DNA of 64,000 nt, taken from assembly GCF_011765625.1 (NCBI RefSeq), contig NZ_CP050313.1, positions 3,406,501 through 3,470,500 of the forward strand, given 5' to 3'. A program made the position numbers and the translations under genes. The stretch comes from Shewanella aestuarii. Lineage in GTDB: Bacteria > Pseudomonadota > Gammaproteobacteria > Enterobacterales > Shewanellaceae. Position 1 is the stretch's first letter. Each line of letters starts with the position of its first letter. Shown here piece by piece: positions 17,465-26,397 of the stretch. Under the pieces are notes generated by a model. The model ran no database searches and was not told the DNA's origin. It was given only the letters and a program-made list of their open reading frames with translations.

Positions 17465-18169
17465 ATGAGCCCAGAACGTTTTGCCCGCATAAACCATATG
17501 CTTGATCATCGCCAAGTTGACTTAACCGTGTGTCTTGATGTGGTACATAAAACCCAAAATATTGCAGCAGTGCTTCGCACAGCAGACAGCGTAGGCATCC
17601 ACCAAATTCATGCCGTGTGGCCAGACAATGCGATGTGGGTGTCGGGAAATACAGCATCAGGGAGTCAGCAATGGGTGAAAACCATTCGACACCAAAATTT
17701 TGAGCAGGCAAATCAAGCATTTAAAGCGAAGAACATGCAAGTGCTAGCCACAACCTTTTCTGACACAGCCGTTGATTTTCGTGCCGTAGACTACACTCGC
17801 CCTACCGCTATCATTATGGGCAACGAACGTGATGGTGTCAGCAAAGAAGCCATTGAAGCCGCTGATCAACATATTATTATTCCGATGATTGGCATGGTCC
17901 AGTCACTGAATGTATCTGTTGCAGCGGCGCTAATCATGTATGAAGCACAGCGACAACGCCAAGCCGCCAACATGTATGGCACCCGCCAACTTGATCACGC
18001 CTACTGCCAAACCATGTTGTTTGAACAAGGTCATCCTGTTTATGCGAAAGCATGTCGAAGAAAACAAATCCCATATCCTGCGATTGATGACCAAGGACAA
18101 ATAGTGGCCGATGAGCAATGGTGGCAACGTATGCGTGCTCCGGATCCACAAGCGTTAATGGACGACTAG
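17465..18169 (+). CDS. trmH: tRNA (guanosine-18-2'-O)-methyltransferase
   Basis: A 234-residue SpoU-class enzyme that uses S-adenosylmethionine to methylate the 2'-OH of G18 in the D-loop of tRNAs. The three SpoU motifs are present: NIAAVLRTADS near residue 32, IIMGNERDGVS near 117, and IPMIGMVQSLNVSVAAAL near 140, which build the trefoil-knot cofactor site. The C-terminal extension is typical of TrmH, and the length agrees with the E. coli protein (229). The ATG at 17465 has only a weak ribosome site. It is not in the spoT-recG context seen in E. coli. A chemoreceptor-like gene remnant follows directly. Confidence 0.92.
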   Translation: MSPERFARINHMLDHRQVDLTVCLDVVHKTQNIAAVLRTADSVGIHQIHAVWPDNAMWVSGNTASGSQQWVKTIRHQNFEQANQAFKAKNMQVLATTFSDTAVDFRAVDYTRPTAIIMGNERDGVSKEAIEAADQHIIIPMIGMVQSLNVSVAAALIMYEAQRQRQAANMYGTRQLDHAYCQTMLFEQGHPVYAKACRRKQIPYPAIDDQGQIVADEQWWQRMRAPDPQALMDD

Positions 18170-18173
18170 TTTT

Positions 18174-18484
18174 TTATTGCCTTTGAATGAGCTAGGCCAA
18201 GTGTGGAAGAAACCGGAGACACCATCATTAAGGTAGCCGAGTCGATCAATAATATCACCCAAGGAATAGACAACATTGACACTTTACTAGGCGATATTGA
18301 AACAAGGACTAAAGTATTTAGCAACGAGCTAACCACCCTATCAAGCAACTCACAAAGTGCCGCCTTAGATGCCAAGAAAGATATCATGCAAGCGCAAGAT
18401 GCACAGCAAAGCATTACCATGATTGAAGCAGAAAGCCAGCTTATTGAACAACTCACCAATATTGCTAATCGACATGGTTATTAA
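18174..18484 (+). pseudogene. Remnant of a chemoreceptor-like coiled-coil gene
   Basis: A 93-codon frame begins at GTG 18203 and reads VEETGDTIIKVAESINNITQ, a heptad-rich pattern like the cytoplasmic coiled coil of methyl-accepting chemotaxis proteins. Directly upstream, another frame (from about 18174) reads LNELGQV and would join it smoothly if one base were added at about 18203, so a frameshift is likely. No membrane, HAMP or signalling-tip sequence is left. It starts within a few bases of the trmH stop, so the rest of the gene was lost at that point. The chemoreceptor assignment rests on pattern only; the piece could also be a short expressed coiled coil. Confidence 0.4.
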
Positions 18485-18627
18485 TGAACATTGATATAAA
18501 AGGCTCATTCATCTGAAGCCAACAAAACAGTTGCTTCAGATGAATAACACCGCACTTTAAGACTTGGTTGATTAAGTTATTTATCTCAATTAACCCAAAG
18601 CCTTAATACCTCAAGAGGTACATAGCT

Positions 18628-19299
18628 TTACACTATATGTGCAACAATTGCTTTACCGACAGCACCGGCACTCGCTGAGTTTTGCCCTGTGATCACTCGA
18701 TTATCTTCAATCACCAATTCATGCCAAGGTTGCACCTTGTTATAACGTGCAGCGGTGCGAGTTAAGGCTTCTTCCAGTAAAAATGGAATCTTATCAATGG
18801 TGCCGTAATCCACTTCTTCTTCACGAGTAAAACCAGTAACCGATTTATCTGCAATCAGCTTTTGACCATTGCTTAAAGTAATTGGTAACAAACCCGCTGG
18901 ACCATGACATACCGCACCAATCACCCCACCCGCTTCATAATGAGTAGCACTAAGCTGTGCCACAAATTCGTTCGTGGCTAAGTCAGACAACAAGCCGAAT
19001 CCGCCTGGATAGTAGATAGCGGCGTAATCTTCAATATTAATTTGTGATGCCGGAATGGTGTTGTTCACACGGGTTTGGAATACTTCATTGGCTAACATTT
19101 CGCTGTTAACCTCATCACCTTCCATATCTGTGCCATAAAGTGGTGCTTTACCGCCTTGAATTGACACTAAATCATAATCTAAACCCGCAGCTAACATTGG
19201 GTGTAATGCATGAGTTAATTCAGGAGCAAATGTACCATTCGCTTCATCTGTTGTGCCAAGTGTTGCGTGGTTAGTTAATAGAATAAGTACTTTTTTCAT
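18628..19299 (-). CDS. DJ-1/PfpI-family protein (class I GATase-like)
   Basis: A 223-residue cytoplasmic protein of the DJ-1/PfpI superfamily, close to Hsp31-like glyoxalase III / chaperone relatives. The nucleophile elbow AVCHGPAG carries the conserved Cys (about residue 118) followed by His. Other family marks are EANGTFAPEL near the N-terminus, YYPGGFGLLSDLA, and TGQNSASAGAVGKA at the C-terminus. ATG 19299 (MKKVLILL) is the natural start; an upstream in-frame ATG at 19365 would add residues over the operator region. It is divergent from a LysR gene and shares a promoter region with a striking paired operator. Breakdown of reactive carbonyls is a reasonable guess but is not shown. Confidence 0.85.
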   Translation of the reverse strand: MKKVLILLTNHATLGTTDEANGTFAPELTHALHPMLAAGLDYDLVSIQGGKAPLYGTDMEGDEVNSEMLANEVFQTRVNNTIPASQINIEDYAAIYYPGGFGLLSDLATNEFVAQLSATHYEAGGVIGAVCHGPAGLLPITLSNGQKLIADKSVTGFTREEEVDYGTIDKIPFLLEEALTRTAARYNKVQPWHELVIEDNRVITGQNSASAGAVGKAIVAHIV

Positions 19300-19337
19300 T
19301 TTTAATCTGCTTGTTTGTTGAAAGTAAAGCCATTGTA

Positions 19338-19401
19338 ATTGTTGCTGTATAGCATGATAATCCACTAAAGTGACAAATAACTATTGCTATGCAGCAACAA
19401 T
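19338..19401. promoter_or_regulatory. Paired operator between DJ-1 and lysR genes
   Basis: Two 17-base arms in inverted orientation, ATTGTTGCTGTATAGCA (19338-19354) and TGCTATGCAGCAACAAT (19385-19401), match at 16 of 17 positions and are 30 bases apart. Each arm itself contains a small palindrome TGCT-N4-AGCA. The layout fits two dimer sites for the adjacent LysR regulator across the divergent promoters. Confidence 0.65.
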
Positions 19402-19435
19402 AAACAAACAGAACATCAATTAATTGGATAAGAAA

Positions 19436-20326
19436 ATGGACAGCTTTGATGGCATTATTGAGTTTATCAGCGTTGCAGAAACTCATGGATTTTCTGCCGC
19501 AGCACGCCAACTCGGCAGTTCCACCAGCCATGTTAGTCGCCAAATTGCTCGACTTGAAAACCGTCTAGGCTGCGCCTTATTTGCCCGCACCACTCGCAGT
19601 GTTAACTTAACTCAAGCGGGTCAGCGCTATTATCAACAATGTAAAAATTTACTGGTGGGCTTAAAGCAAGCTAACGAGCAAGTTAGCCATCAACAACTGG
19701 AATTAAGCGGCACATTAAGGGTCAGCGCAGCCGGCGCGTTTGCTGAGCAATATATAGCACCAGCCTTGATCAAATTTGCCTGCGCCCACCCAAAGTTAAC
19801 CATCGATATGGATTTCAATAGCCGTATGGTCAATTTTGTTGAAGACGGCATCGACTTCTCAATCCGTTTTGGTGCCCTGCAAGACTCTGGCTTGGTGGCC
19901 CGCAAACTGGCTAATCGTAATATGATGGCGGTCGCCAGCCCTGCGTATTTAGCCCAGCATGGCACGCCCAATCATCCGCGAGATCTAAAACACCACAGCT
20001 GTATTATCTCCAATAATGATCATTGGCTATTTCATGGCACTGACGCCAAGGAGCAAGAAATCAGCGTCAAGGTACAAGGCCGCTGGCGCAGCAATAACGT
20101 ACCGGCGGTTATCGCAGCCTGCGAACAACATTTAGGCGTTGCCTATTTGCCCAAAAGCAGCTTTATTCATTCACTAGAAAAAGGCACTTTAGTGCCGATA
20201 TTGCACCCCTTCTGGAGCAGCGGCTTGACCAGTTGGATTGTGTATCAAAACCGCCGATTTTTACCTATGCGAGCGCGTTTGGCGATAGATTATTTACTGA
20301 CACACTTTAAAGATTGGCAAGAATAA
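19436..20326 (+). CDS. LysR-family transcriptional regulator
   Basis: A 296-residue LysR protein. The N-terminal winged helix-turn-helix is clear (FSAAARQLGSSTSHVSRQIA, then LENRLGCALFARTTRSVNLT), and the periplasmic-binding-protein-like effector domain fills about residues 88-290. ATG 19436 follows GGATAAG; TTG 19424 in frame is an alternative. The sequence resembles the broad AaeR/YhjC-like group, which gives no effector. It is divergent from the DJ-1/PfpI gene, with the inverted operator pair between, and most likely controls that gene and itself. Confidence 0.9.
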   Translation: MDSFDGIIEFISVAETHGFSAAARQLGSSTSHVSRQIARLENRLGCALFARTTRSVNLTQAGQRYYQQCKNLLVGLKQANEQVSHQQLELSGTLRVSAAGAFAEQYIAPALIKFACAHPKLTIDMDFNSRMVNFVEDGIDFSIRFGALQDSGLVARKLANRNMMAVASPAYLAQHGTPNHPRDLKHHSCIISNNDHWLFHGTDAKEQEISVKVQGRWRSNNVPAVIAACEQHLGVAYLPKSSFIHSLEKGTLVPILHPFWSSGLTSWIVYQNRRFLPMRARLAIDYLLTHFKDWQE

Positions 20327-20367
20327 GGCTGATTTCTCAGAGTTAACCTCAATCAATCTAACGCGAC

Positions 20368-20628
20368 CTAATTTAACAGTTCATGGTCTTTGGGCAGTTG
20401 TTTACTGATCCACAAAATCAATTTATGTTTACGGTTCGGGCCATCATCTTTGTCTTCAGCTAAAGGTTGAATTAATTTGTCTTGCACCAATAACCGATAA
20501 ATACATTCCACTTTGTCTTTTGGCGAAATCCCTTTACCAAAGTCACTAAAGCCGCGTTTTTGGGCATAACCCACACCAATTTCCATCGCCAATTTAAGCA
20601 ATTTTGTATCATGTTTACCGGCTTTCAT
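20368..20628 (-). CDS. DUF5062 family protein
   Basis: An 86-residue soluble protein resembling the DUF5062 family of Vibrio and Shewanella, with the conserved block SPKDKVECIYRLLVQDKLIQ and C-terminal HKLILWISKQLP. There is no signal peptide or membrane segment. ATG 20628 has AAGGATG just upstream on its strand. The function is unknown. It converges on the lysR gene, 41 bases away, and is probably a single-gene unit. Family recall is from memory of the conserved block. Confidence 0.7.
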   Translation of the reverse strand: MKAGKHDTKLLKLAMEIGVGYAQKRGFSDFGKGISPKDKVECIYRLLVQDKLIQPLAEDKDDGPNRKHKLILWISKQLPKDHELLN

Positions 20629-20944
20629 TTGTCATCCTTAATCGGGTTTATATGCAACACAAACTACGTGAATAAGCACAAATAGACACGACATTTATGT
20701 CAATTTAGCATCAAACCTTATTTTGGATCTTTTTTCACCCCTAACACTTACAAAATGAAACACTTGTTAACATGATTCGCTATACGAAAAAGCCATAGCT
20801 TGTTATGGTATCGAGGCTAAAAATTTACTTTTTTGTTACCACTATTTAGCACCACAAACTATTTCATCTTAATCTGAGTCAGCTTGAGATAACAGATAGC
20901 ATAAAAATAGCTAAAAGTGCCCCCCCCCTTTTAAGGAAACAACA
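20629..20944. other. Divergent intergenic region with C9 tract
   Basis: Holds the leader of the M3 peptidase gene and the promoter of the DUF5062 gene. A run of nine C (20920-20928) lies immediately before the AAGGA ribosome-binding site of the peptidase gene. No other element is recognised. Confidence 0.5.
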
Positions 20945-23125
20945 ATGCGAAAAACCCTTACCACAATTGCAGTTAGCACAGCACTTATGCTTAGCGGCTG
21001 CCAAGATCAATCCAGCAACACTGACATGACCAAAGCCACTGCTGATACTGTTGCTATGAAACAAACTGGCGATGCACAAATCGATGTTAGCCCTGTTGCC
21101 GCGACTGTCGATAACGTACTGCTCAGCCCAAGCCCTTTACAATACATGGCACCGCAGTTCGACAAAGTAAAACCAAGCGACTACTTGCCAGCATTTGAAC
21201 AAGGCATGCAGCAACACAAAACGCAACTAGCTGCAATTACTAACAATAGTGAACCAGCGACCTTTGAAAACACCATAGTGGCATTAGAGAACACAGGTGA
21301 GATTCTTGATCGCACCTCTCGGGTATTCTTTAACCTGTCAGGGCTAATTTCAGACGACAACTTTATTAGCGTTGAAGAACAAATTGTGCCGCAGCTCACT
21401 GCCCATCAAGACAACATTTACCTTGATGACAAACTATTTGCCCGCATCCAAACTATTTACCAAAACAAAGCCGCATTAACAGGCGAAGATTTACGCTTAC
21501 TTGAAGTCTATTACGAGCGTTTTGTTCGTGCAGGCGCTCAGTTATCTGCTGACGATAAAGCCAAAATGCGCGAGCTAAACGGCGAGTTAGCCAAACTACA
21601 AACCAGCTTTTCGCAAAACTTATTAAAGTCTTACAAAGATGATGTCATTGTGGTGGAAGATAAAGCCCAACTAGCAGGTTTATCAGACAGCACCATTGCC
21701 TCACTCGCTGCGGCAGCAAAAGATGCTGGCAAAACCGGTTACATGATCACCTTAGTTAACACGACAACCCAGCCACTGCTGTCTAGCCTTGAAAACCGTG
21801 AGCTTCGTAAACAGCTTTGGGAAACCTCGGCCTATCGTGCCATGGACAGTAACGCGCCAATTAATATTCAAATTGCTAAACTGCGTGCCCAAAAAGCAAA
21901 ACTATTGGGTTACCCAACATGGGCAGCTTATAGCCTTGGTGATCAAATGGCTAAAACCCCTGAAGCGGTTTATGGCATTCTTGACGATTTAGCACCTCAA
22001 GCATTAGTTAAGGCCAAAGTTGAAGCGGCTGATATTCAAGCCGAAATTAAAAAAGATGGCCAAGACTTTGAACTACAGCCATGGGATTGGGCTTACTACG
22101 CCGAAAAAGTGCGTAAAGATAAATACGATTTAGACGACAACCAAGTAAAGCCCTATTTTGAGCTAAACAGCGTGTTAAATGACGGCATGTTTTTCGCCAT
22201 GAACAAGCTATACGGCATTACGGTAAAACCGCGCAATGACTTACCCGTATGGCATCCGGATGTGACGGCTTACGAAATCTTTAATCAAGATGGCAGCTCT
22301 GTTGGATTGTTCTACCTAGACTTATATGCACGCCAAGGCAAACGTGGCGGCGCATGGATGAGTGAGCTAGTCAGCCAATCATTCTTACAACAAACAAAGC
22401 CCGTGGTTTACAACGCACTTAATATTCCTAAGCCAGCTGAAGGCCAACCAACACTGATGACCTTTGATGAAGTCAGCACCCTTTTCCATGAGTTTGGCCA
22501 TGCCATTCACGGACTTTACTCACAAGTTAACTATCCTAGCCTTGCGGGGACGTCAACTGCGCGCGACTTTGTTGAGTTTCCATCACAAGCTAACGAAGAC
22601 TGGAGTATCGACCCACAAGTGTTAGCCAATTACGCTAAGCACTATCAAACTGGCGAGCCAATTCCAGCGGAATTGTTAGCAAAAGTATTAAAGTCGCACA
22701 CCTTCAACCAAGGTTTTGGCACAGTTGAGTACTTAGCGGCAGCATTACTGGATATGGAATGGCACTCAATCAGCGCAGATACTGACATCACTGATGTTGC
22801 GACATTTGAAAAACAAGCACTCGCTAAACATGGCTTAGATTACAACCCAGTTCCGCCACGTTACAAAACCACTTACTTTAGCCACAGCTTTGGTGGTGGT
22901 TACGCTGCGGGTTACTACGCCTACTTATGGACTGAAGTGTTTGCTGCAGATACCTTTGCGTATCAAATGGAAAACGGTGGCTTAACCATAGAGAATGGCC
23001 AAAAGTATCGCGATGGAATTTTGTCAAAAGGTAATAGCCAAGACTTAATGCAAAGCTACATCGACTTTACCGGAAGAAAACCATCAACTGATGCGCTGTT
23101 GAAACGTCGTGGTTTGGTACATTAA
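20945..23125 (+). CDS. M3-family zinc metallopeptidase, lipoprotein (Dcp-like)
   Basis: A 726-residue thermolysin-like peptidase of the M3 family (oligopeptidase A / dipeptidyl carboxypeptidase group) that should trim short peptides in the periplasm. The signal ends in lipobox LSGC with the lipidated Cys at about residue 19, followed by a Ser/Asp/Thr linker, so it is membrane-anchored. The zinc motif HEFGH is at about residues 515-519, the third ligand Glu lies in the downstream ARDFVEFPSQ segment, and the substrate-binding HSFGGGYAAGYYAYLW region is near 640. Length is as expected for Dcp plus signal and linker. ATG 20945 follows AAGGAAAC. It is monocistronic, with a strong terminator behind it. 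Confidence 0.92.
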   Translation: MRKTLTTIAVSTALMLSGCQDQSSNTDMTKATADTVAMKQTGDAQIDVSPVAATVDNVLLSPSPLQYMAPQFDKVKPSDYLPAFEQGMQQHKTQLAAITNNSEPATFENTIVALENTGEILDRTSRVFFNLSGLISDDNFISVEEQIVPQLTAHQDNIYLDDKLFARIQTIYQNKAALTGEDLRLLEVYYERFVRAGAQLSADDKAKMRELNGELAKLQTSFSQNLLKSYKDDVIVVEDKAQLAGLSDSTIASLAAAAKDAGKTGYMITLVNTTTQPLLSSLENRELRKQLWETSAYRAMDSNAPINIQIAKLRAQKAKLLGYPTWAAYSLGDQMAKTPEAVYGILDDLAPQALVKAKVEAADIQAEIKKDGQDFELQPWDWAYYAEKVRKDKYDLDDNQVKPYFELNSVLNDGMFFAMNKLYGITVKPRNDLPVWHPDVTAYEIFNQDGSSVGLFYLDLYARQGKRGGAWMSELVSQSFLQQTKPVVYNALNIPKPAEGQPTLMTFDEVSTLFHEFGHAIHGLYSQVNYPSLAGTSTARDFVEFPSQANEDWSIDPQVLANYAKHYQTGEPIPAELLAKVLKSHTFNQGFGTVEYLAAALLDMEWHSISADTDITDVATFEKQALAKHGLDYNPVPPRYKTTYFSHSFGGGYAAGYYAYLWTEVFAADTFAYQMENGGLTIENGQKYRDGILSKGNSQDLMQSYIDFTGRKPSTDALLKRRGLVH

Positions 23126-23165
23126 TCACAGCTGAGCATAAGTGTGTATTAATGCACCGGCTAAT

Positions 23166-23205
23166 AAAAAGGCTAAATACGGCAATTACCGTATTTAGCC
23201 TTTTT
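23166..23205. terminator. Bidirectional terminator, M3 peptidase / DUF3297 gene
   Basis: A 17-bp perfect stem (left arm AAAAAGGCTAAATACGG, loop CAATTA) with A and T runs on both sides, placed between two convergent genes, 41 bases after one stop and 15 bases after the other. Confidence 0.85.
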
Positions 23206-23220
23206 TAATCGATTTCTAGG

Positions 23221-23469
23221 TTACTTATAGAATACTTCCACTTTACCTTTCATCGTCATCAGCAAAGGTTGACCGCGACGATCTAACGCTTTGTGAGAAG
23301 GGACTTTAACCCACCCTTCACTGATACAATATTCTTCAACGTCAAAACGTTCTTTATCATTCAGTTTAATACCAATCTCGTTTTCAAAAAATTCAGCCAC
23401 ATGATGTGGGCTACGAGGATTTACAGATAAACGATCGGGTAAAGCAGGCAGTGATTTTGTATCAGTCAT
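23221..23469 (-). CDS. DUF3297 family protein
   Basis: An 82-residue protein matching the DUF3297 family: LPDRLSVNPRSPHHV near the N-terminus, DVEEYCISEGWVKVP in the middle, and LDRRGQPLLMTMKGKVEVF at the end. ATG 23469 (MTDTKSLP) is chosen because family members begin at this point; the frame is open 25 codons further but that part has no similarity I know. The function is unknown. It is small, soluble, and probably monocistronic. Confidence 0.82.
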   Translation of the reverse strand: MTDTKSLPALPDRLSVNPRSPHHVAEFFENEIGIKLNDKERFDVEEYCISEGWVKVPSHKALDRRGQPLLMTMKGKVEVFYK

Positions 23470-23544
23470 GGTCTTTATCTTGAGTAAAAAAAAGCGTGCG
23501 CCATTGTAGGCAATAGCAGCGCTTTGCTCAATAGGGACAATCAC

Positions 23545-24248
23545 AAATGTCTGCTATTGCTCCCCGCAGGATGCATCTTCTGAGCAGGCAAACACCCTTG
23601 GCTGCTTTGCTAATCTTCAAGAGACAACAACAGCATATACACCTAAAGTAGTAGCCTTACTGTTAATTGCCCCGCAACAAGACCGTTGAAATACACCATC
23701 GCCTCGCTGGAAGAAGTTAATTTCATCCAATAAAAATACTGCCAAGCCAACTGCGCTGGCACCATAAAACCAACAGCAAAACAACAAATTAATCACAAAC
23801 CGATTAGCACCGAGTGGTTCCAAGTTTATCTTAAAGCGCAACTAGAAATTATAAGTGATTGTTATTAATTACATAATTAAACACAACTTCAGCAAATTGC
23901 ATTCAGCAGTCATTGTAAGACGCATGGCTTAATTAACGTTCAAAATATTAGCTATTCACAATCCATTTACTCATCCCGTCACAAAATAACTTTTTTTTGA
24001 GAGCGAACTCAAATATGTAACATCAAATTCTTTTTGTTAAAGGTTATATGTCATACATTAAACATAAAGAGGTAGGACGTATAGAGTCGAGCGCCAAAAC
24101 GTAATCACTCTTCCCCTTCTTAAACTATCTCGCTACTGCGAACCATTCTTTCTGAAGCTAGTAGCCTAATGGGATTTTGCACGGTGCCAATGTCGGCGTT
24201 AACGATGGGGCATCGACCATAAACCCCAAGGGCAAATGGAGTATAAAA
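23545..24248. other. Intergenic region upstream of flavoprotein operon
   Basis: About 700 bases with no convincing gene. A 74-codon minus frame at 23617-23841 lacks a good start and is not accepted. An inverted repeat TTTGAG-N6-CTCAAA (23996-24013) lies about 235 bases before the flavoprotein gene and could be an operator. The promoter of the flavoprotein/cytochrome/porin operon should be here. Confidence 0.45.
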
Positions 24249-25913
24249 ATGAGTAAAGATAAAGAAATCAACGAATACACTGCCGGGGTCCTTCGAAATG
24301 GTATCTCTCGTCGTAGCTTTATGACACGAGCGGCAATGGGGACTGGAGCAGTAGCACTAACAGGTTTGACTGGTGGTCTTGCTAGCGCAGCAACATCAGA
24401 AAAAAGCCAAGCATATGCTAAAAGTTCTGATGGTGGTGCCAGCTTAGAATTTATGCCAAAACCCAAACCCGTTGCAGATAGAGATATTGTCTCCACACAA
24501 ACTTTTGATGTGGTGGTTGTGGGTGCTGGTGCTTCAGGTGTTCCTGCGGCGCTTTCTGCGGCAGAAAACGGCGCTAAAGTTGCCGTACTGCAAAAGCAAT
24601 CAATTGTGGTATCTCAAGGTAACACCGGCTCAGGGCTTGATTTACCCAACTGCGACAAAGCAGGGGTTGAGGCAATGGTTGCTCGCTTGATGTCAGACAG
24701 CGCTCATCGTTGTCACCCTGAATTATTAAGAGAATGGGCTTATAACTCTGGCGAAGCCGTAAGCTGGGTCATTGATCGCGCTAAAAAAGGCGGCGCACAA
24801 GTTGTCGACCAAGGCACTAAACCACAACACGGTATTCGTGGAGTGACAGAGCACAAACTTAACTTTGTTACCTCTTATTTTGGTCCAAAGCCATATACCT
24901 CGGGTGACGGTATGCGCGCTTTAGCTAAAACAGCTGAAAAAGCGGGAGTTAAGTTCTTCTTTAATATGCCTGCTGAGCAATTGGTTCAAGATGCTACAGG
25001 TAAGGTTATTGGGGTTATTGCTAAAGACCGTGATGGCAAATACCACAAATACATGGCTAACAAAGGCGTGATCTTATCTGCGGGTGATTATCAAAATAAC
25101 GAAGCTATGTGTAACTTCTTCATCCCTGATTTGAAAAACTTTGAACGTAAGCAAATGGATCGTACTGGCGACGGTTTCTCAATGGCTTACTGGGCTGGGG
25201 GGGTTATTGAACCTGTTGGTCACACTAAAATGCTTCACGATTTTGACGCAGGTCCGGCATCAATGTGTGACATGCCATTTTTAGCGGTAAACCGTAAAGG
25301 TGAACGCTTTGTCAACGAAACCGTTGCCATGTCGCTAATGAACAACTACTTGCGTGATGAGCAAAATGCGGGTCATTACTCACAAGTGTTCGATTCAGAC
25401 TATATGACTCAAGCTAAAGACTGGCCAGGCAAACTTTATTCTCCTGAAGAGTTGAAAGTTTATATGCCTGAAGATCCTACCCCTAAAAAAGGCGTTTACC
25501 CTTCACAAACCAACACTTACTCGGCTAACACACTCGAAGAGCTAGCAGTAAAACTGGAATGTGATCCAAAAACATTTGTGGCCAGTGTTAAGCGCTACAA
25601 CGAGCTTTGCAAAACCGGTAAAGATGACGACTTTGGTAAGCCATCATCAAGAATGGTACCTGTCATTAAACCGCCTTTCTACGGCATTCACCGTCGCATG
25701 CGTATCTCAACCTTATGCTCAGGCATGTTAGTCGATAAAAACCATCAAGCATTGGATGCTGACGGCAACAAGATTGGTGGTCTGTTTGTTATCGGTAACT
25801 TAGGTGGTGGTTTCTATGGCGGTGTTGATTATCCATTAACAGTATTCGGGCTATCCCTTGGTCGTTGTTACACCTTTGGTTACTTAGCCGGAAAATACGT
25901 TGCCAAGCTATAG
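24249..25913 (+). CDS. Tat-exported FAD reductase (FAD_binding_2), unknown acceptor
   Basis: A 554-residue periplasmic flavoprotein related to fumarate/urocanate/methacrylate reductases. Residues 20-25 are SRRSFM, a twin-arginine signal, followed by a hydrophobic stretch. The FAD-binding GAGASG is at 92-97, and the C-terminal FAD segment GNLGGGFYGG is near 515. The capping domain carries GERFVNET, but the Arg acid catalyst that follows FVNE in fumarate reductases is not there (TVAM instead of ITTR), and the NRLGG-type arginine is replaced by VDYPLTV. So fumarate is an unlikely substrate. ATG 24249 has GGAG upstream. It is followed by a separate tetraheme cytochrome and a porin, implying a three-part respiratory reductase fed from the quinol pool. 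Confidence 0.82.
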   Translation: MSKDKEINEYTAGVLRNGISRRSFMTRAAMGTGAVALTGLTGGLASAATSEKSQAYAKSSDGGASLEFMPKPKPVADRDIVSTQTFDVVVVGAGASGVPAALSAAENGAKVAVLQKQSIVVSQGNTGSGLDLPNCDKAGVEAMVARLMSDSAHRCHPELLREWAYNSGEAVSWVIDRAKKGGAQVVDQGTKPQHGIRGVTEHKLNFVTSYFGPKPYTSGDGMRALAKTAEKAGVKFFFNMPAEQLVQDATGKVIGVIAKDRDGKYHKYMANKGVILSAGDYQNNEAMCNFFIPDLKNFERKQMDRTGDGFSMAYWAGGVIEPVGHTKMLHDFDAGPASMCDMPFLAVNRKGERFVNETVAMSLMNNYLRDEQNAGHYSQVFDSDYMTQAKDWPGKLYSPEELKVYMPEDPTPKKGVYPSQTNTYSANTLEELAVKLECDPKTFVASVKRYNELCKTGKDDDFGKPSSRMVPVIKPPFYGIHRRMRISTLCSGMLVDKNHQALDADGNKIGGLFVIGNLGGGFYGGVDYPLTVFGLSLGRCYTFGYLAGKYVAKL

Positions 25914-25980
25914 GCCAAAAAATTAACGATGGATGCCCGCAGTTTGGGCACCTTTGCAAATGAAATAATGGAATAAAACA

Positions 25981-26337
25981 ATGAAGAAATTAACACTACG
26001 CCACATCATGCTGACTCTTGCATTGGGCTTTTTCGCTAATACTGCAACGGCTGACAGCACAAGCTTACTTGATCAAACCCATGCCGCTAAAGGCGTTAAA
26101 TGTGCAAGCTGTCATGGTAAAGCTGAAACCCGTGAGCCAGTGACAATGATGAAATGTGTCAAATGTCACAACACTGAAAAACTGGCTAAACAAACCAAAG
26201 ATTTTAAACCAACTAACCCACATGACAACCGTCACTTCGGTACCGAAACAGACTGTGCTAACTGCCATAAAGTGCATGAAAAGTCAGAAAATTACTGTAG
26301 TGGTTGCCATGTACGTTTCGACTTTGTTGTCCCTTAG
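25981..26337 (+). CDS. Periplasmic tetraheme cytochrome c
   Basis: A 118-residue secreted cytochrome. The signal peptide ends near residue 24 (ATA-DS). Four CXXCH haem motifs lie at 41-45, 59-63, 92-96 and 106-110, which is the layout of the haem domain of flavocytochrome c fumarate reductases, here on a separate polypeptide. It should carry electrons from a CymA-like membrane quinol dehydrogenase to the flavoprotein encoded just upstream (67-base gap). ATG 25981 follows GGAATAAAAC. Additional His residues outside the haem motifs can act as distal ligands. Confident as a cytochrome; its redox partner is inferred from the operon. Confidence 0.93.
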   Translation: MKKLTLRHIMLTLALGFFANTATADSTSLLDQTHAAKGVKCASCHGKAETREPVTMMKCVKCHNTEKLAKQTKDFKPTNPHDNRHFGTETDCANCHKVHEKSENYCSGCHVRFDFVVP

Positions 26338-26397
26338 CCGATTCTGTTACGCCTGAATATATCAAGTAAAACAAATTTACATTTAAGGATGAGAAAG

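Noticed and set aside
23617..23841. 74-codon minus-strand frame with hydrophobic residues
   Set aside because: Only a TTG start with no ribosome site, no recognised family, and the gap is otherwise non-coding.
23996..24013. TTTGAG-N6-CTCAAA as an FNR/CRP site for the flavoprotein operon
   Set aside because: It does not match TTGAT-N4-ATCAA or TGTGA-N6-TCACA; kept only as an unnamed inverted repeat.
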